Of a DNA stretch of 64,000 bases, positions 21,272 to 33,415 are shown in pieces. Within the stretch, counting starts at the first letter, position 1. Each line of letters begins with the position of its first letter. Origin of the DNA: Rhizopus sp. PT2906 (lineage: Eukaryota; Mucoromycota; Mucoromycetes; Mucorales; Rhizopodaceae); assembly GCA_025529335.1 (NCBI GenBank), contig JAMYHX010000076.1, positions 1-64,000 on the forward strand, in the 5' to 3' direction. A program made the position numbers and the translations under genes. The notes under the pieces are model-generated. The model had not been told where the DNA came from, ran no database searches, and saw only the letters and a program-made list of their open reading frames with translations.

Positions 21272-21961
21272 ATGAAGTTTACTACAATCGTTGCTATTCT
21301 CTCCATTGCTGCTGCTGTTGCTGCTGCTCCCGTCGAAGCTCGTTCTTGCAGTGTAGGCCATCCCAATGGCGGAGATAAAGGACATGGCGGTGGTCATCAC
21401 GGAGGCAAGCCCGGAAAGCCCGGAAAGGGTGGTGATAAGGGTCATGGCAAGCCTGGAAAGCCTGGTAAGGGCGGCGATAAGGATCATGGCAAGCCTGGTA
21501 AACCCGGAAAAGGTGGTGACAAGGATCATGGTAAGCCCGGAAAAGGTGGTGATAAAGATCATGGCAAGCCCGGAAAAGGTGGTGACAAAGATCATGGCAA
21601 GCCCGGAAAAGGTGGTGATAAGGGCCATGGCAAGCCTGGTAAGCCCGGCAAGGGCCATGATGGAAACGACGGCGGCGATAAGGGAGATCATGACAACAAC
21701 AATAACAACAACCATGACAACAACAACAACAACAACCATAACAACAATAACAATAACCACCACACCGAATGCAACTCTTGCAAGGTAGCCGGTGGTGACA
21801 AGATCATCAACCAATCTGCTGGAGGCTCCGGAAACACAGCCAGTACCAACTCTGGTGGTGCTCTTATTCAAGGTGGCGTCCTTAACAACTTCCTTGGCGG
21901 CGGCATCTTGAGCTCTACTACCAACAATAACCACATTGAGCAAAATGCAAGCATTCATTAA
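21272..21961 (+). CDS. Secreted His/Gly/Lys-Pro repeat protein
   Basis: Single exon, 229 aa. Residues 1-19 are a clear signal peptide (MKFTTIVAILSIAAAVAAA). Residues about 34-130 are tandem repeats of 14 or 11 residues built as GKPGKPGKGGDKxH or GKPGKGGDKxH. Residues about 137-165 are Asn runs broken by His. A short Cys pair (ECNSC) opens a Gly/Ser/Asn-rich C-terminal domain of about 65 residues. Lysines and histidines make the repeat zone very basic and possibly metal-binding. It could be a cell-wall or matrix protein; no family recognised. Confidence 0.8.
   Translation: MKFTTIVAILSIAAAVAAAPVEARSCSVGHPNGGDKGHGGGHHGGKPGKPGKGGDKGHGKPGKPGKGGDKDHGKPGKPGKGGDKDHGKPGKGGDKDHGKPGKGGDKDHGKPGKGGDKGHGKPGKPGKGHDGNDGGDKGDHDNNNNNNHDNNNNNNHNNNNNNHHTECNSCKVAGGDKIINQSAGGSGNTASTNSGGALIQGGVLNNFLGGGILSSTTNNNHIEQNASIH
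21400..21660 (+). repeat. In-frame tandem repeat array
   Basis: Six to seven units of 33 or 42 nt encode GKPGKGGDK-type repeats. Synonymous changes differ between units (GGT/GGC, AAG/AAA), so the array is not freshly copied. Confidence 0.75.
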
Positions 21962-22101
21962 GTTTTCAAGCTTTTGTATAGTGTCTTTTATTTTTACACA
22001 ATAAATCAACCATTCTTTTGGATGTTACTTTTATTTTATGCTAAAAAAAAACAAAGGAGGTTAAAACTAGGTTTTTTTTTTCTTTTTCTTTTTTATAAAA
22101 T

Positions 22102-23266
22102 ATGAAATTCGGCTTAAATCTTCAAAAGAAAAAACCTATCCATCCTACACCCAGACTCGATCGTTCTAGTGCATTTGGAGGTGACAGCGATGACGAGCAA
22201 GATCCTCAAGATCAAAAGCAGGCAGGCCAGAAAGCCAAAGCACAAGTCAATAGACAGCTGGCATCGTACAAGACAACAACTAAAAAACTACAAGAACTTC
22301 ACACTAAAGCACTTGAAGAAGATCCCAATATCTTTGATTATGATGCTGTCTACGATGATCTAAAAGAAGCAGAGAGGAAACAAAAGGAAGCTACCAAGGG
22401 TCCGCAGGAAAAGAAAGCAAGATATATTAAGGGATTATTAGAGATGGCAGAAATCAGAAAGAGAGATCGTCTGCTCGCTGAAGAGAAAAAGTTTGCAAGA
22501 GAGAGAGAGGCAGAAGGCGAAGAATTTGCAGATAAAGAAGTGTTTATTACAGAATCGTAACTATTTATTATTATTATTATCTATAGAACACTCAACCTGC
22601 TCTGTTAGGTTCAAGAAACAAAAGGAGGAATTAGAAAGAATTGAACGGGAAGAAAGGGAGAGAGAAGAAAAGGCAGCAAAGAGTAAAACGATGGATTCGT
22701 TTTATAAGCAAGTGCTGGAACGAAAAGAGGCAGAACATCAGGCGATGTTAAAGGCCCTTGCTGAAGAAAAAGACAGGAAAAAAGCAGCGATTGTCAATGC
22801 CGAAAAGGAAAAGGAAGATGATATGGCACTGGCCGAGTTGGCTGCAAAGGAAGGCAAGGAGGTGATACTGAATGATAACAACGAAATTGTCGATAAGCGT
22901 CAACTTCTTGGTGCTGGTTTAAACGTGAAACCTAAATTTGGTACATTTGCATCACTAGCAGCGTCAGACGAGCGTATCAAGGAACGTATATCTGAATATG
23001 AAGAATACAAACGAAAGAAGTTGGAGGAATATGAAGCCAAGAGGAGAGGAGGCAATAGTGAAGAACGTGAACGTCTGAGCAAAGAAGTAGAAAGACAAAT
23101 GATGGAAGTCAAGCGAAGAGAACAAGAAGAAGAGGAGAGAAAGCAAAAGGAGCTTGAACAAAAACTAGCAGTCAAGCGTACGACAGAAGACGTAGCGATG
23201 AGTGCAAGGGAACGTTATCTAGCAAGAAAAAAGCAAAAGATGGAAGAGGAAAAAAAGAATCAATAA
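22102..23266 (+). CDS. NSRP1: Nuclear speckle splicing regulator NSRP1/CCDC55-like
   Basis: Exons 22102-22556 and 22609-23266, 52 nt intron; product 370 aa. Seen: MKFGLNLQKKK and SAFGGDSDDEQ at the N terminus, then EDPNIFDYDAVYDDLKEAER, KARYIKGLLEMAEIRKRDRL and GEEFADKEVFITESFKKQKE spanning the splice, which together are the NSRP1 N-terminal domain. The rest is highly charged coiled coil. Animal NSRP1 affects alternative splicing in speckles; the fungal role is inferred. The stop lies 12 bp from the stop of the convergent PKA-R gene. Confidence 0.85.
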
Positions 23267-23278
23267 AGATTTTTGTAT

Positions 23279-24602
23279 TTATGATTGAGCATCTTTGAGA
23301 ATAGCATGATAATTAGCCGTATTGCGCTTCAAGATCGTCATAACTGGGCCCAGTAGTCGTATGAATGCTGATTTGCTTAAGGTAACGCACTTGAGTGGTC
23401 CTTCTGCCACAACGGTAGCCGCTCTAGGCTTATCGTTCAGCAGTGCAAGCTCTAATAATAAACAGTTAATTCTCTTTATAATTTCATATCTATTGACATA
23501 CCTCCAAAGTAATCACCCTTTTTCATCTCATTGACTTTTTGCTGCGTACCATCAGGAGCCATCTTATAGACCACAGCTTTACCATCCTCGATCAAATAAA
23601 AATTGTTACCAGGTTCTCCTTCCCTGACCACGACATCACCATGTTTATATCGAACAGAGACCAAAGAATCTGCAATCTTGTGAATCTCGGAGATTTCCAG
23701 TGACTTGAACAAGGGCACCCCCTTCAAAAAGGATTCATGCATCATCCGTTTCGCCGCGTTACTCTTCATGATGATCGACCTAAATGAGATACGATCCAGA
23801 GCCCACAGCACGGCGTCGGTCGTGGCGACGATCGTAGCTGCTCTTGGTGCATTGTACATGAGCGCCAGTTCGCCAAAGCTCCCTCCTCGCTCATAACTCG
23901 TCACCTTTTGCCCATCCACAAAACAGTCAAGGTGACCAGACGATACGATATAAAAATAATCACCTTCTCCTCCTTGTTCAATGACATGAGTACCGGCAGG
24001 AAATGTCTTTTGTTCCATAATCCGAATGATCTCTTCGCGCTGCTCCTCCTCAATCGTCTTGAACAAAAAGTGGGATGAGAGCGATTGATAGATCATGTCC
24101 TGTTCGGCTGTAGATTTTGGTATGTTCTTTTCGAGCCTTGCCAATTTATCTGGCTGTATCGATTCAGCGCTCACAGAAACGCGTCTGTTTTGCATGTGTG
24201 TTTTAAATTGAGGTAAATCACGAAAACTGTTTTTCCCTTCTTCTTCTTCTTCTTCATCTTCTTCATCTTCTTCATCTTCTTCGTTGTGGGGTGTCTGTAC
24301 ATCGTCTGTTGAAACCAAAGATCCTTGTAATACCCTAGTGTCGCTTGGATGAACACTCAAGTGACGTTCTTTGAATTGGCGGCATAAATCACTTTTTTTT
24401 TGGTAAAATCTTTTTTTTAAATACCTTTCTCTTGTCTGGTCTTTGTTCTTTCGTTTAATAGACGAGAAAGAAAGAAATCAAAACAGTATTGAAGCACGTC
24501 ATCAGGCTGTGCCATGTTTATTTGGTTAGTTAATTCATGAATCAAATCATCATATTCTTTTGAGAAATTGCTTGATTTATTAAACAGCGAAGATTGAGAC
24601 AT
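23279..24602 (-). CDS. pkaR: cAMP-dependent protein kinase regulatory subunit
   Basis: Binds and inhibits PKA catalytic subunits until cAMP binds. Exons 24425-24602, 23502-24368, 23279-23451; product 405 aa. Seen: an N-terminal RIIa-like dimerisation helix (LIHELTNQINMAQPDDVLQY), an acidic Glu/Asp run encoded by a TCTTCT/TCTTCA repeat, the inhibitor site RRVSVSAES, then two cyclic-nucleotide domains. The first has FGELALMYNAPRAAT; the second has FGELALLNDKPRAAT split by the last intron. A Ser at the pseudosubstrate position makes it RII-like and autophosphorylatable. The acceptor of intron 1 was chosen by frame (CAAAG at 24369). Confidence 0.93.
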
Positions 24603-24734
24603 GAAGAAAAAAAAAAAAAAAGAAAGAAAAAAAAAGACAGAAAAATTCTTTTATCCAATCTTATTTCAAACCATTCTATTCAACATAAAATAAGTTAGAA
24701 ACCTGGCAAGTAAGAAATGAAGCATAAAAAATAC

Positions 24735-25524
24735 TTACTTTGGTAATTCAAACTTTCGTCCCTTTAAAACTCTATACATTTGTATTTAGTTAAAGTGTAT
24801 TGTATAAAACAGAGTCTTACTTTGTATAATAAATGTAAAAGAAGTCACTGTAGATAGCTGTCTGCACTAATCCTGCAATACATGTAACCCATTCGATGTG
24901 ATTCTCGACATAGTATCTATAAATCCAATTGAGGATATATAAGGCTCTGTAAGCACCTAAAGCAAAGATGTAATGTGTCGTGATCGTCTCTGCTTCTCCT
25001 GTCTTTTGAAGCATAAACAGTTGTGGTAAGATAGCAGCTGATTCTAACCAGATGGAAAAGGTCCACAATACCTAATGATTGTTATATCCTATCGTGATCG
25101 TCTTTATGTATCTAATCTTACTTCGATAATGCTGTAATCTGCGGTAGTAGCTAAGCCTAATAGAGAAGCAATGCCCAAAAGATATTCAATTCTAAATGTA
25201 TCTAGACCAGCATCATAAGTTGCCTTGAATTTGATATGCATAAGGTACAAGATATAGACTGAAGACGCGATAAAGAATATCTTCATTGACGTATTATACA
25301 GTGAAATAAACTTGGTGAATAAGTCAAGATAACGAGTAACAAAGACGATGGCATATAGTAATTGTGTCTTGAAAGATATACCTTTGTTCTACATTAGCCT
25401 TCATTCTTTTTGTTCTTTTGTTCTTCATCTTACCAACACATGATCTCGTCTTTTTTATCTTTAACAATAAAATGAAAATAGATGCTAAATGCATCAAATC
25501 AGCAACAAGTCGAAAAATATTCAT
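24735..25524 (-). CDS. ERD2: ER lumen protein-retaining receptor (KDEL receptor, Erd2)
   Basis: Golgi-to-ER retrieval receptor with seven membrane segments. Exons 25434-25524, 25122-25381, 24821-25071, 24735-24771; product 212 aa, exactly the usual length. Seen: MNIFRLVADLMHLASIFILL, RYLDLFTKFISLYNT, FKATYDAGLDTFRIEYLLG, LWTFSIWLESAAILPQLFML, KTGEAETITTHYIFALG and the C-terminal TKVLKGRKFELPK. Intron 1 was set by frame to give RSCVGISFKTQ. A short coding last exon (37 nt) carries the cytosolic tail. Confidence 0.96.
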
Positions 25525-28500
25525 GATTCTATCTCTCTTCTTCTTTCTACACACACAAACGAAGAGAAAAAAAAAGGGCGTGTAAACGTCACTATTGAAC
25601 CTATTCCCTTTGGACAGTTCAGTTAAGCCCCCAAAAAGAAACTCAGTTTAATTTTTACCCAATAACGTCTAAACAACGATTCATTCAAATTCGCGCCCAA
25701 TGAAATGAGGAATAGTGCTAAAAGGGCTTAAAAAAAAAATATCAACCGATCCGTTCCTTGACATCATCCATACGTAAAATGGTAAAGAATCAAGGGAAAT
25801 TTGGTTCCGAGAGAAAAGAAATACAGTGCTTCTACTCTCAAATTGCACATTTTTACTGAACTTGGTGGTACATTTCTTGAAAATAAACTTAATTTAAAAC
25901 ACTTCTCAAACTTATATTGAACTCAAGTCTGAACATTTGGTTTTGCTAGTTTAATGTTGTATTAAGTGATTGAGATATGACTCGTTTATAAGGAATATAA
26001 TACAAAATAAAAGATCTAAACAACCGATAGAACAATTTCAGGAAACTTGTAAAACGGCCATTTGTAGTCTAGCCTTGACAAAGTTAGGCAGGAAAGATTT
26101 TGATTGAGATGGGTGGGTATTGAAAGCAAAGAATTGGAATTGGCTAGGGATGAAGCCGAAAAAAGAGTTTAGATATTGAGAGAAGAAGCTACTTGGGAAA
26201 CTTTTGAAATAGAAGCGAATAATATAGTCGCTTGCATCAAAAAAAGACAAGCAGAGTCTAGTATGGCAGAATCATCACGGGGAAGAGTAAAATCAAATGA
26301 TTGCTAAACTCAAGTATGCTAACAAAATTTCTATGGTAGAGGAATGAAGACTCTTCACCAGAAACAGAGGTTAACATAATAGATCAGTAGAGATCCTTGT
26401 ACCAGAAGCTGTAGATGATGAAGCACACAACGTCAGCGAAGAATCAGTAGATCTTTTACTAGCAGATTTTTTTTAGATGCTCTGTTATCCAACACTAGCT
26501 CTATTATCAATTGCTTGATCGTGTAGATTAAAAATACATATGTTTATAAAATTTAGCAGAAAGAAGTTGGCTTGTTTACGTTGGGTTAGCAACAGTTGAG
26601 GTTGCTTCCGAAATGGAAATGGCAATGTCGAAGAAATGAGTGGGTTCAGGCACCATAATAAATTTGATAACAGTGAAGTCGGAGCCTGAACCGATGTGTG
26701 GCGAAACAACATTTCCCCAGTTGCCATTCACCATCAACATCACCAAACCAGTCTCTAACCCTTGAACAACAGTAGAAGCCATATTTCCTTAAGAAGTGCA
26801 TCCAAATTCACGTGATCTAAGAAACGACCAAGGTGAAAATCAGCACTTGTCACATGTAGACATTCTCATTATCCGAACTAGATGTAATTATTACAGAGAA
26901 AGCTGAAATGGCAAATGCAAACAATGAAATCAAGGAAATTTACGATTCTTGCCATGAAACAGCATTGAATGGGAACTTAAAAAGACTTTATTATTACTAA
27001 TATTACGATTCTTGAGTGTGTCAAAAGAAACATCGTCTATTTGACTTCTGCCTTGGAGATCAAATCGCGTTTAAGGCTTGAAAGTTGCAGTGCAATGGAG
27101 GGACTACAGCTGAATCGCATTATCAACGACCTTTATATTGTGACAGATTTGGTACTTTTGCACCACTCAGGGAGCTTAGGACTCTGTCACTCACAACTTA
27201 CCTATACAGTCCGTCACTCACGACTGACTGAAGTCCCTATTTAAATAAAATGGCCCATATCAATTTCAAAAAGTGTATAGATTGGGTTCACAGTGTGTTT
27301 CAAAAAATGTTCGATTTGAGAGTGGATGCATTGTAAAGTATATATATTAACTCAGACGGGTCTGAGGGAAATATAAATAAATATATTTAGAAAAATGAGA
27401 GAGAGAGTGTGTGTGTTACCAACATCTATTATTATTATTATTATTACTAGTGCTTGTAAGGGAAGTTCAAGTACGAAAGTCTTTGTTATTATATCTTGTG
27501 ACGCTTTTGAAACTGGCTTGGCATCGTAACATATTACGGGATCTTCCGCGGAGAGAGCGAAGAATACCAAGAGATTCTTGTTTTACTATAAAGCATTAAA
27601 CTGGTATTAGTAGTAATAGTAGTTGAGTGATCTTGACTACCTTTGCTGCACTATAACATGGGTTTGTCATTTACTTTTCTTTAAAAAGCCCCTCTTTGAT
27701 GTTAACTATTACGTACATTAAAAAGTCATCAGTGTAGTCTTTTATCGTTATGATCACTCATGGTTGCATATTATAAAGAGATACACATGTTCCAAAAGTA
27801 ATATTTAAAATGATAAACTTGATTGTGCATGTATAAACACGCTGTAGGCACATGCTTGTCATCAAACAGGGCCAAAACTAATTATGAATACTTACAACTA
27901 TAAAGATGTATGCAAAAAAAAAGAGAGATCGACATGGTTGAGACATAGTAATATTAATTGACTGCGCGCTGATTTTCATCATCCGTGATCGTTGGAAGAT
28001 AACTACCTGTTCCTGACTATCTCCTTAGCATCATGTGTAACAAGCGCCTCTTAGCCGGCTGCTTATGTCACACAAAGGCGCGAGGCATCAACTACGGGCA
28101 TTATAGAAATAAAAGAAGGACAAGAAAAGAAAATAAAGAAACTATAAGAAATGAGTAAAGAAGACATGAAATAGCTGATGAGAGTAAGCATAGGTAGATC
28201 AACGATTCCTGGCCAGGTAACAAAACCTGTTGCAAAAAAGGATAAAAGGATGCAACCTATTTATAGTAATGAAATTTACAAAAATAAAAGCGCTTCATGC
28301 TTCCCTTAACCGGATTGTCACATCTGACATATGGTAGTACCAAACAAATATGGCTCAGCTGTAACTCATAACAACACCCTTTCTCTTTGCCGCTTACTTT
28401 TACTCCCTTTCTCTTGATGATGTACACTTTATGAAATGAAACCATTAAATTGCCGAAGTAAAACTGTATCAATGACTACAAGCGCCAAGAATAATATACC

Positions 28501-28692
28501 GAGTGTCCAATAAATTTTTTTACTGATTTGTCATTATGTCACAAAATATGTGGCGCTGTACAAAGCAATTGTTAATGTTTGACTAACGAACGGGGCATGG
28601 AACTAAAAATTGATCATGTATAAATAAACCTCTCTTTTTTTCTATTTCTTTCTCATTTTATTCTCCTCTTTTCTTATTATTTATTTAGAACC
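25525..28692. other. Gene-poor region with decayed coding sequence
   Basis: Three kilobases without an intact gene. It has one recognisable relic (listed separately) and an (ATT)n tract at about 27424-27450. The remaining short frames show no family motif to me. Confidence 0.55.
26030..26476 (+). pseudogene. Decayed coiled-coil coding sequence, family unknown
   Basis: In one plus-strand frame, ESKELELARDEAEKRV is followed by one stop, then ILREEATWETFEIEANNIVA, CIKKRQAESSMAESSRGR and, after a frame change, VEILVPEAVDDEAHNVSEES with LLLADFF and a stop at about 26475. The amino-acid composition and helical periodicity are those of a real coiled coil. A further coding-like block (ITEKAEMANANNEIKEIYD) is at about 26890-26950. 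Possibly a transposon gag-like protein or a dispersed gene; not identified. Confidence 0.4.
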
Positions 28693-29405
28693 ATGGAACG
28701 TTCAATCACACCACCCTTGGAAGATAGCACCGTTGCTCATGAATTCACAAACTATGCAAAGAAATCAAAAAGACATGGACATGACAAGGATGTAGTAGAT
28801 GATAACGATGTACGACAGGTAGCAGGTTGTGTACCTATCGACATGAAGAATAGACGTGTATTGCTTATCTCGAGCAGAAAGAAGAAAAATGCTTGGGTTC
28901 TGCCTAAAGGTGGCTGGGAGCAAGACGAGACACAACAACATGCTGCTCAGCGGGAGACTTGGGAAGAAGCTGGTATCAAAGGCATTGTTGCCAAGCAGTT
29001 GGGCATCTTTGAGGAGCGTACAAAGAAGAATAAGCTTAAAGCACATCATTGGATATTTGAAATGCACATTGACGAAGTTGTCAAGAAATTTCCCGAAAGA
29101 AAGAAGAGAGAACGTAGATGGGTATGTGTATGATCCATGTTGAAACTAAACAAGACTAACCCATACCTTAGTTTACATTGGAAGAAGCACTAATTGCTAC
29201 CAGAAAACATCCATACATTCAAGAAGCCTTGCTCAAGTCTAGTTTAAATTCATCTTCTACATTGCCGACAACAGTTCAGAACTCACCTCCTTCGCCTTGT
29301 GAATCGATTAATGATTCGTCTGCGGACGAGAAACAGACTAAAGAGATTATTCCCGAAATCGAGCACAAACCCTTGGTTAGTTCAGAATGGTCTGTGTTTG
29401 TTTAA
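28693..29405 (+). CDS. Diphosphoinositol polyphosphate phosphohydrolase (Nudix, Aps1/Ddp1-like)
   Basis: Hydrolyses inositol pyrophosphates and diadenosine polyphosphates. Exons 28693-29121 and 29172-29405; product 220 aa. Seen: RQVAGCVPID, SSRKKKNAWVLPKGGWE, and a complete Nudix box (G-x5-E-x7-REUxEExGU) running from GGWEQDE to RETWEEAGI at residues about 74-96. Then KAHHWIFEMHIDEVVKKFPE and ERRW joined by the splice to FTLEEAL, all typical of DIPP enzymes. A 40-residue Ser/Pro/Glu tail extends past the fold. Confidence 0.93.
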
Positions 29406-31239
29406 GCATTTCTTTTTATCATCTTCATCCCATTTTGTACATATTTTTTTTTTTTTTTTTACTTTGGACTGTTAATAAATCTACAACAGCAAACTCCCTC
29501 TTAACTACCATCACTACTACTATTCGCTATTGTCTTCAATAAAGAAAGGAAGCAACATACATATAGAACATGGTCCAATCTTGAAAACCCATTGGCCACT
29601 GCAACAACTTGTGAGCATGAATTCACCCTGCATGCATATACTTTGCATCTGCTCCACTCCCTCTACCTTTTCTTCTTTTTACTCCACAAAAAATGGAACT
29701 CAAAGAAATTGCTTGTGTTACTATTAGATCCAGGACTCTCTCTTTATTACGTATTATTATAAACATTACATACGAATTGTATAATAGAAAAAGTGGGATC
29801 ATAGTATCGTTTTACATGTAAGTTAACGTCATCTTGATTAAGCTTGCAGAAAATACAGAACAGAGGGACAGAGAGTCTGAAATACTAAATATAGAATCAT
29901 GCTTGTTTATATTTGGTTTTTTAATCTAAATATAAACTAGACCAACACCCTGTGCAAAGTTAGACGCGCGAGATACACTTTTGGTATTACCGCGCGGGTA
30001 GATGTATACATCATTAATGGATTCATTTATCACAAAAGAAATTTAAGAGCAAATCTATTTTAACATACTCTGTCAGTGTTTGTTTATCATAAAATGTGTG
30101 AAATGACAACAATCGGCTTTTTTCATACGTCAAAAAATATGATAACGGGATGATTTCTCAAACATTCCTTTATGGCTCATATAAATATGAAAATTATTTA
30201 CTGAGAGTATCTTAAAAAACTTTTTAATAAATAAACTGATATGTTCTTATGATAAACAAGTGATCTGAATCGAGTAGAAAAGCAAGCAGGTAATGTAACC
30301 TTTTTGTTTTAGGTCCTTTCTGTTTGAACGGCGCTTCTTTAGTTTGTATCTCAGCAGTACATTGCTGGAGGAATGGAAGAAGACGAGAATAAGCGTATTA
30401 GATTGATTTGCGCTTTATTTTTGTCTTGAAGAAAAAATCGAAATTTCCAAGTATAATGGTTTACTATATTATTTAAAAATAAAGTGTTCAAAAGATGAGC
30501 CCCTTACTGCCTTATCTTTTCCAATTAAAGAATGAATAATTTTGGATTGGTTTTGTGTGTGCATAGCCATGGTTGGTCTCAGTTGTAAACTACTCTAAAG
30601 ATATTCCGAGGAATCAAACTTTTATCTAGTTTTAAATGTCTTGTATCCATAGCATGTCTTTTATATTTTTTTTATAAATATAATCATGTAGCATTGAACA
30701 ATTCATTCATCCCTGTATGCTTTTACATCTTTTCTTGTTGTTGATCAGAAAGAAATATACATGCATATTCCTCATGTTTTGCAGCAAAAGTCTCGAGAAT
30801 ATGATCTATATGCCGCTCGGCCCTACGCTTTTCCCATCAACAGGATTGTCAGATTATTTGCTCGTTTTCGGATAGATTTGCAGGTAAAATTACGCCTGGT
30901 AAATGGATAAATATCAATCAAACACTTGCCTTTATGCGTTCAATGTATACTACTATATTGTCTTGCTTCAGATTCCCGGTTAAATATAATTCCTGAAAGA
31001 CCCTCTTGGACCCTGATGAGACTGCAATTTATACTCAGCGTTATCTTTCCTCATTAGAGCTATTGCTTTCGTCATATCTAAGAGGCCTTATCTTATTCGA
31101 CTGTATCAGATGATTTATTGATTTGAAATCAGCAAACCTGCTGTATTCCTTTAAATTAAAAAAAATAATACTGAATACATGCTTGGCACAGTAAAAATGG
31201 TATATGTATGCTTGAAGAAAGAATCCCAAGTTCACAAAA
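29406..31239. other. Intergenic
   Basis: T20-type run at about 29440-29460 after the Nudix stop, then AT-rich sequence. I see no gene. The stretch 30780-30900 is open in one plus frame but matches nothing that I know. Confidence 0.5.
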
Positions 31240-31760
31240 CTAATGGCAAGTCTGTTTCGGTTGGAATGGCAAAGACTAAGCTATAATCATTACCTATTGA
31301 ATGATGATAAACATGGAAATGTCGTTGATGAGAATGTTGTCTGAGTTCATGGAATACATTGTCGATCAGAATGAGTTTATTAGTTAAAACTATTGCCATT
31401 CGCACTGATTACTTGAAAAATGCAACCTCTGGCGAGTCTCCTCTTACGTACACAATGTTGGTAGAGAACTCAAAAGATGAAGGCATCCATATGAAGGGGG
31501 GCAAAGCCAAAAAGAGATTATGTTCGCTATGCAGTCTAGAATAAGGGCCAGATTTTTCGATCTGAAGATTGAAAAGTGTAAGAGTGTGTACCTTCCTACT
31601 TATTCTCCTGAGTTTAACCCAATAGAACAACTCTAGATAATGGCAAAGAGCAAAGTCAAGCGGCATAGATATTTGCAGGAAGATTCTTTATTAAAAAGAA
31701 TTACGAAAACCTGCAAAAGCGTGAAAAGGTCACTTCCACAAGTGTTGGGATAAATGCCGA
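31240..31760 (+). pseudogene. Tc1/mariner-type transposase relic, C-terminal half
   Basis: At 31589-31630 the plus strand encodes YLPTYSPEFNPIEQ, the signature around the third catalytic acid (Glu) of the DDE superfamily. Next come a TAG where a Trp codon is usual and then AKSKVKRHRYLQEDSLLKRI. Upstream blocks (GIHMKGGKAKK and others) are out of frame with one another. The copy is dead. Confidence 0.75.
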
Positions 31761-31959
31761 AACAAAGCGCCCAATGACTTTATCAAAAGCCAAAAGTGAA
31801 GAGATGAAAACCAAATCAGGTAAGCAGATCTAAATAGATGCCCTTGAGTCTCTTTGCTTCTTGTTTCTTGATTTATATAGGTTCATGTTGATCTTTTTTC
31901 TTTACTTCTTGTTTACAGTTGGAAAGTTATTGTTTACTCATAGTCCATTTCCAATTTGA

Positions 31960-32660
31960 ACAACTCAACAGTTCTTCAGTATCATTCATGGAGCATTCAT
32001 AAGGAGCACCAATGTTGATGTGGAAGACTGCTTCATCCACAATAACGCAACTCACCAGGTAATCCATGTCTTTTTTGAGCATTGCCGTTGCCCACTCGAA
32101 GCGTTTCCAAATTTGGTCATCACTATTTCTGGCAAGAGGTTGAAGCGTGGCTCTCTTGAATGTTAAGTTGCAGTCGTAGAGAATAAAATTGCCAATTGAA
32201 GTCTTTTTTCAAAGAGAATTCCTTCAAAAGCTTTGATCAAACTTTTCCACAGCATCTTGTTTAGAAGCTTGAGGGTATTAATCTTAGAATTGGACGAGAT
32301 GCTCCTTGTGTTTCTCTTTAAGTTGAAAAGTAGACTGATTGACCTTATTCGTATCCTTTTCAAAAGTGCTTCAACTTGAATTCTTCTTGAGTCTTTTTGC
32401 CCAAGCTTGGGCAATACGCTTCGATATTCCTGCCTTCCATAGTTTCATCCTGTTATAGCAATAGAAGAGAGCATGTTGTTTATCTGAATAAAGGCTATTT
32501 TTCTTCTTCGCTTCGTGATCTTCCATATCTCCAGCAAGCTCCTTCATTTGCAGGTCACGTCGTTGAAGTAATTCTCTCAGGAATTAGCTTTTGACTTAAC
32601 ATCATCAAGGCTCTGATGTTGAAGGGCTCAATGTTCTGTTCCCAGTCCATTGTTTTTCTC
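31960..32660 (-). pseudogene. Tc1/mariner-type transposase relic, N-terminal half
   Basis: Reading the minus strand: MDWEQNIEPFNIRALMML near 32650, several stops, QSTFQLKEKHKEHLVQF, NFILYDCNLTFKRATLQPLA, RNSDDQIWKRFEWATAMLKK, then CVIVDEAVFHINIG, the region of the first catalytic Asp. Coding similarity ends shortly after, at about 31960. It shows the half that the plus-strand relic lacks, so the two may be one rearranged element. Confidence 0.7.
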
Positions 32661-32699
32661 CCTTCTCAACTCATATTTCGCTTTGACCGTTTTCGAAAA

Positions 32700-32790
32700 A
32701 AAAAAAAAGGAGAAAGCCACTGATTGGCTGAGAAAAATCGCTCGTTAGAGTGTACAAAACCGTCATTTGGTGGCACTGTAAAAATGTACA
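32700..32790. repeat. Possible transposon end with inverted GTGTACA/TGTACAC words
   Basis: Just outside the N-terminal transposase relic, GTGTACA (about 32752) and TGTACAC (about 32784) frame CGTCATTTGGTGGCACTGTA. The outer edge resembles a Tc1-type terminus facing a TA. I could not find a convincing matching terminus on the other side. Confidence 0.3.
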
Positions 32791-33415
32791 CGTTCCTGAA
32801 TTACCTACTCTATGCTGGCAACGTAGTTCTCATTGCCGAGTGCTCAAAATAGGCTTGATCTACTGCGGTATTGCGAAAATCGTAGTACACTTTACACTTT
32901 ATTCGTACACTGATAAAAAAAATGATAATTTCAGACAACAAATAATAATAAAAGAGAGCCCATCAGAAGCAAAAGGACGAATAAAGAAATGATTAATAAA
33001 TCAGGTATTTACATTGATATTAAATACTTACATTATAAATATGAGGATATATAAGAGAAAAAGAAAAGCCAAGATCAGACTATTTAAACAAAGTCTCTAA
33101 CAACTTTTTCAGCTACGTGTTTTTTATAAGTGATGACCACATTTATCTTTTCTCAAAAAGACAAAATTCATTGCCTTTTTAATAATAAAGAAAGGATTGA
33201 TAATCAACCAAAGTGTAATTGTTATTGATCTTGTAATATGTACGAATAATTTCTAAAGGTATTGTGAGGCTGACAGATTAAAAAAGGAAATCTACGATAT
33301 TTTAAGTCTGGATTGAGTTTGAAAGTTTCGGTTTGCTGCGGAAATCAAGAAATTTTTCCGTGGATAAGTACGTGAATGAATGCGTAGATAACTGATTCGA
33401 TGATCTTGTAAGTTA

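Noticed and set aside
21248..22009. 253-codon open frame on the minus strand over the secreted repeat gene
   Set aside because: Its Val/Ile runs are simply the antisense of Asn and Asp/His codon repeats; no signal, and the plus-strand gene has signal peptide and TATA.
31186..31204. GGCACAGTAAAAATGG as the second transposon terminus
   Set aside because: It resembles the 32.78 kb end but has the wrong orientation for either the original or the inverted element.
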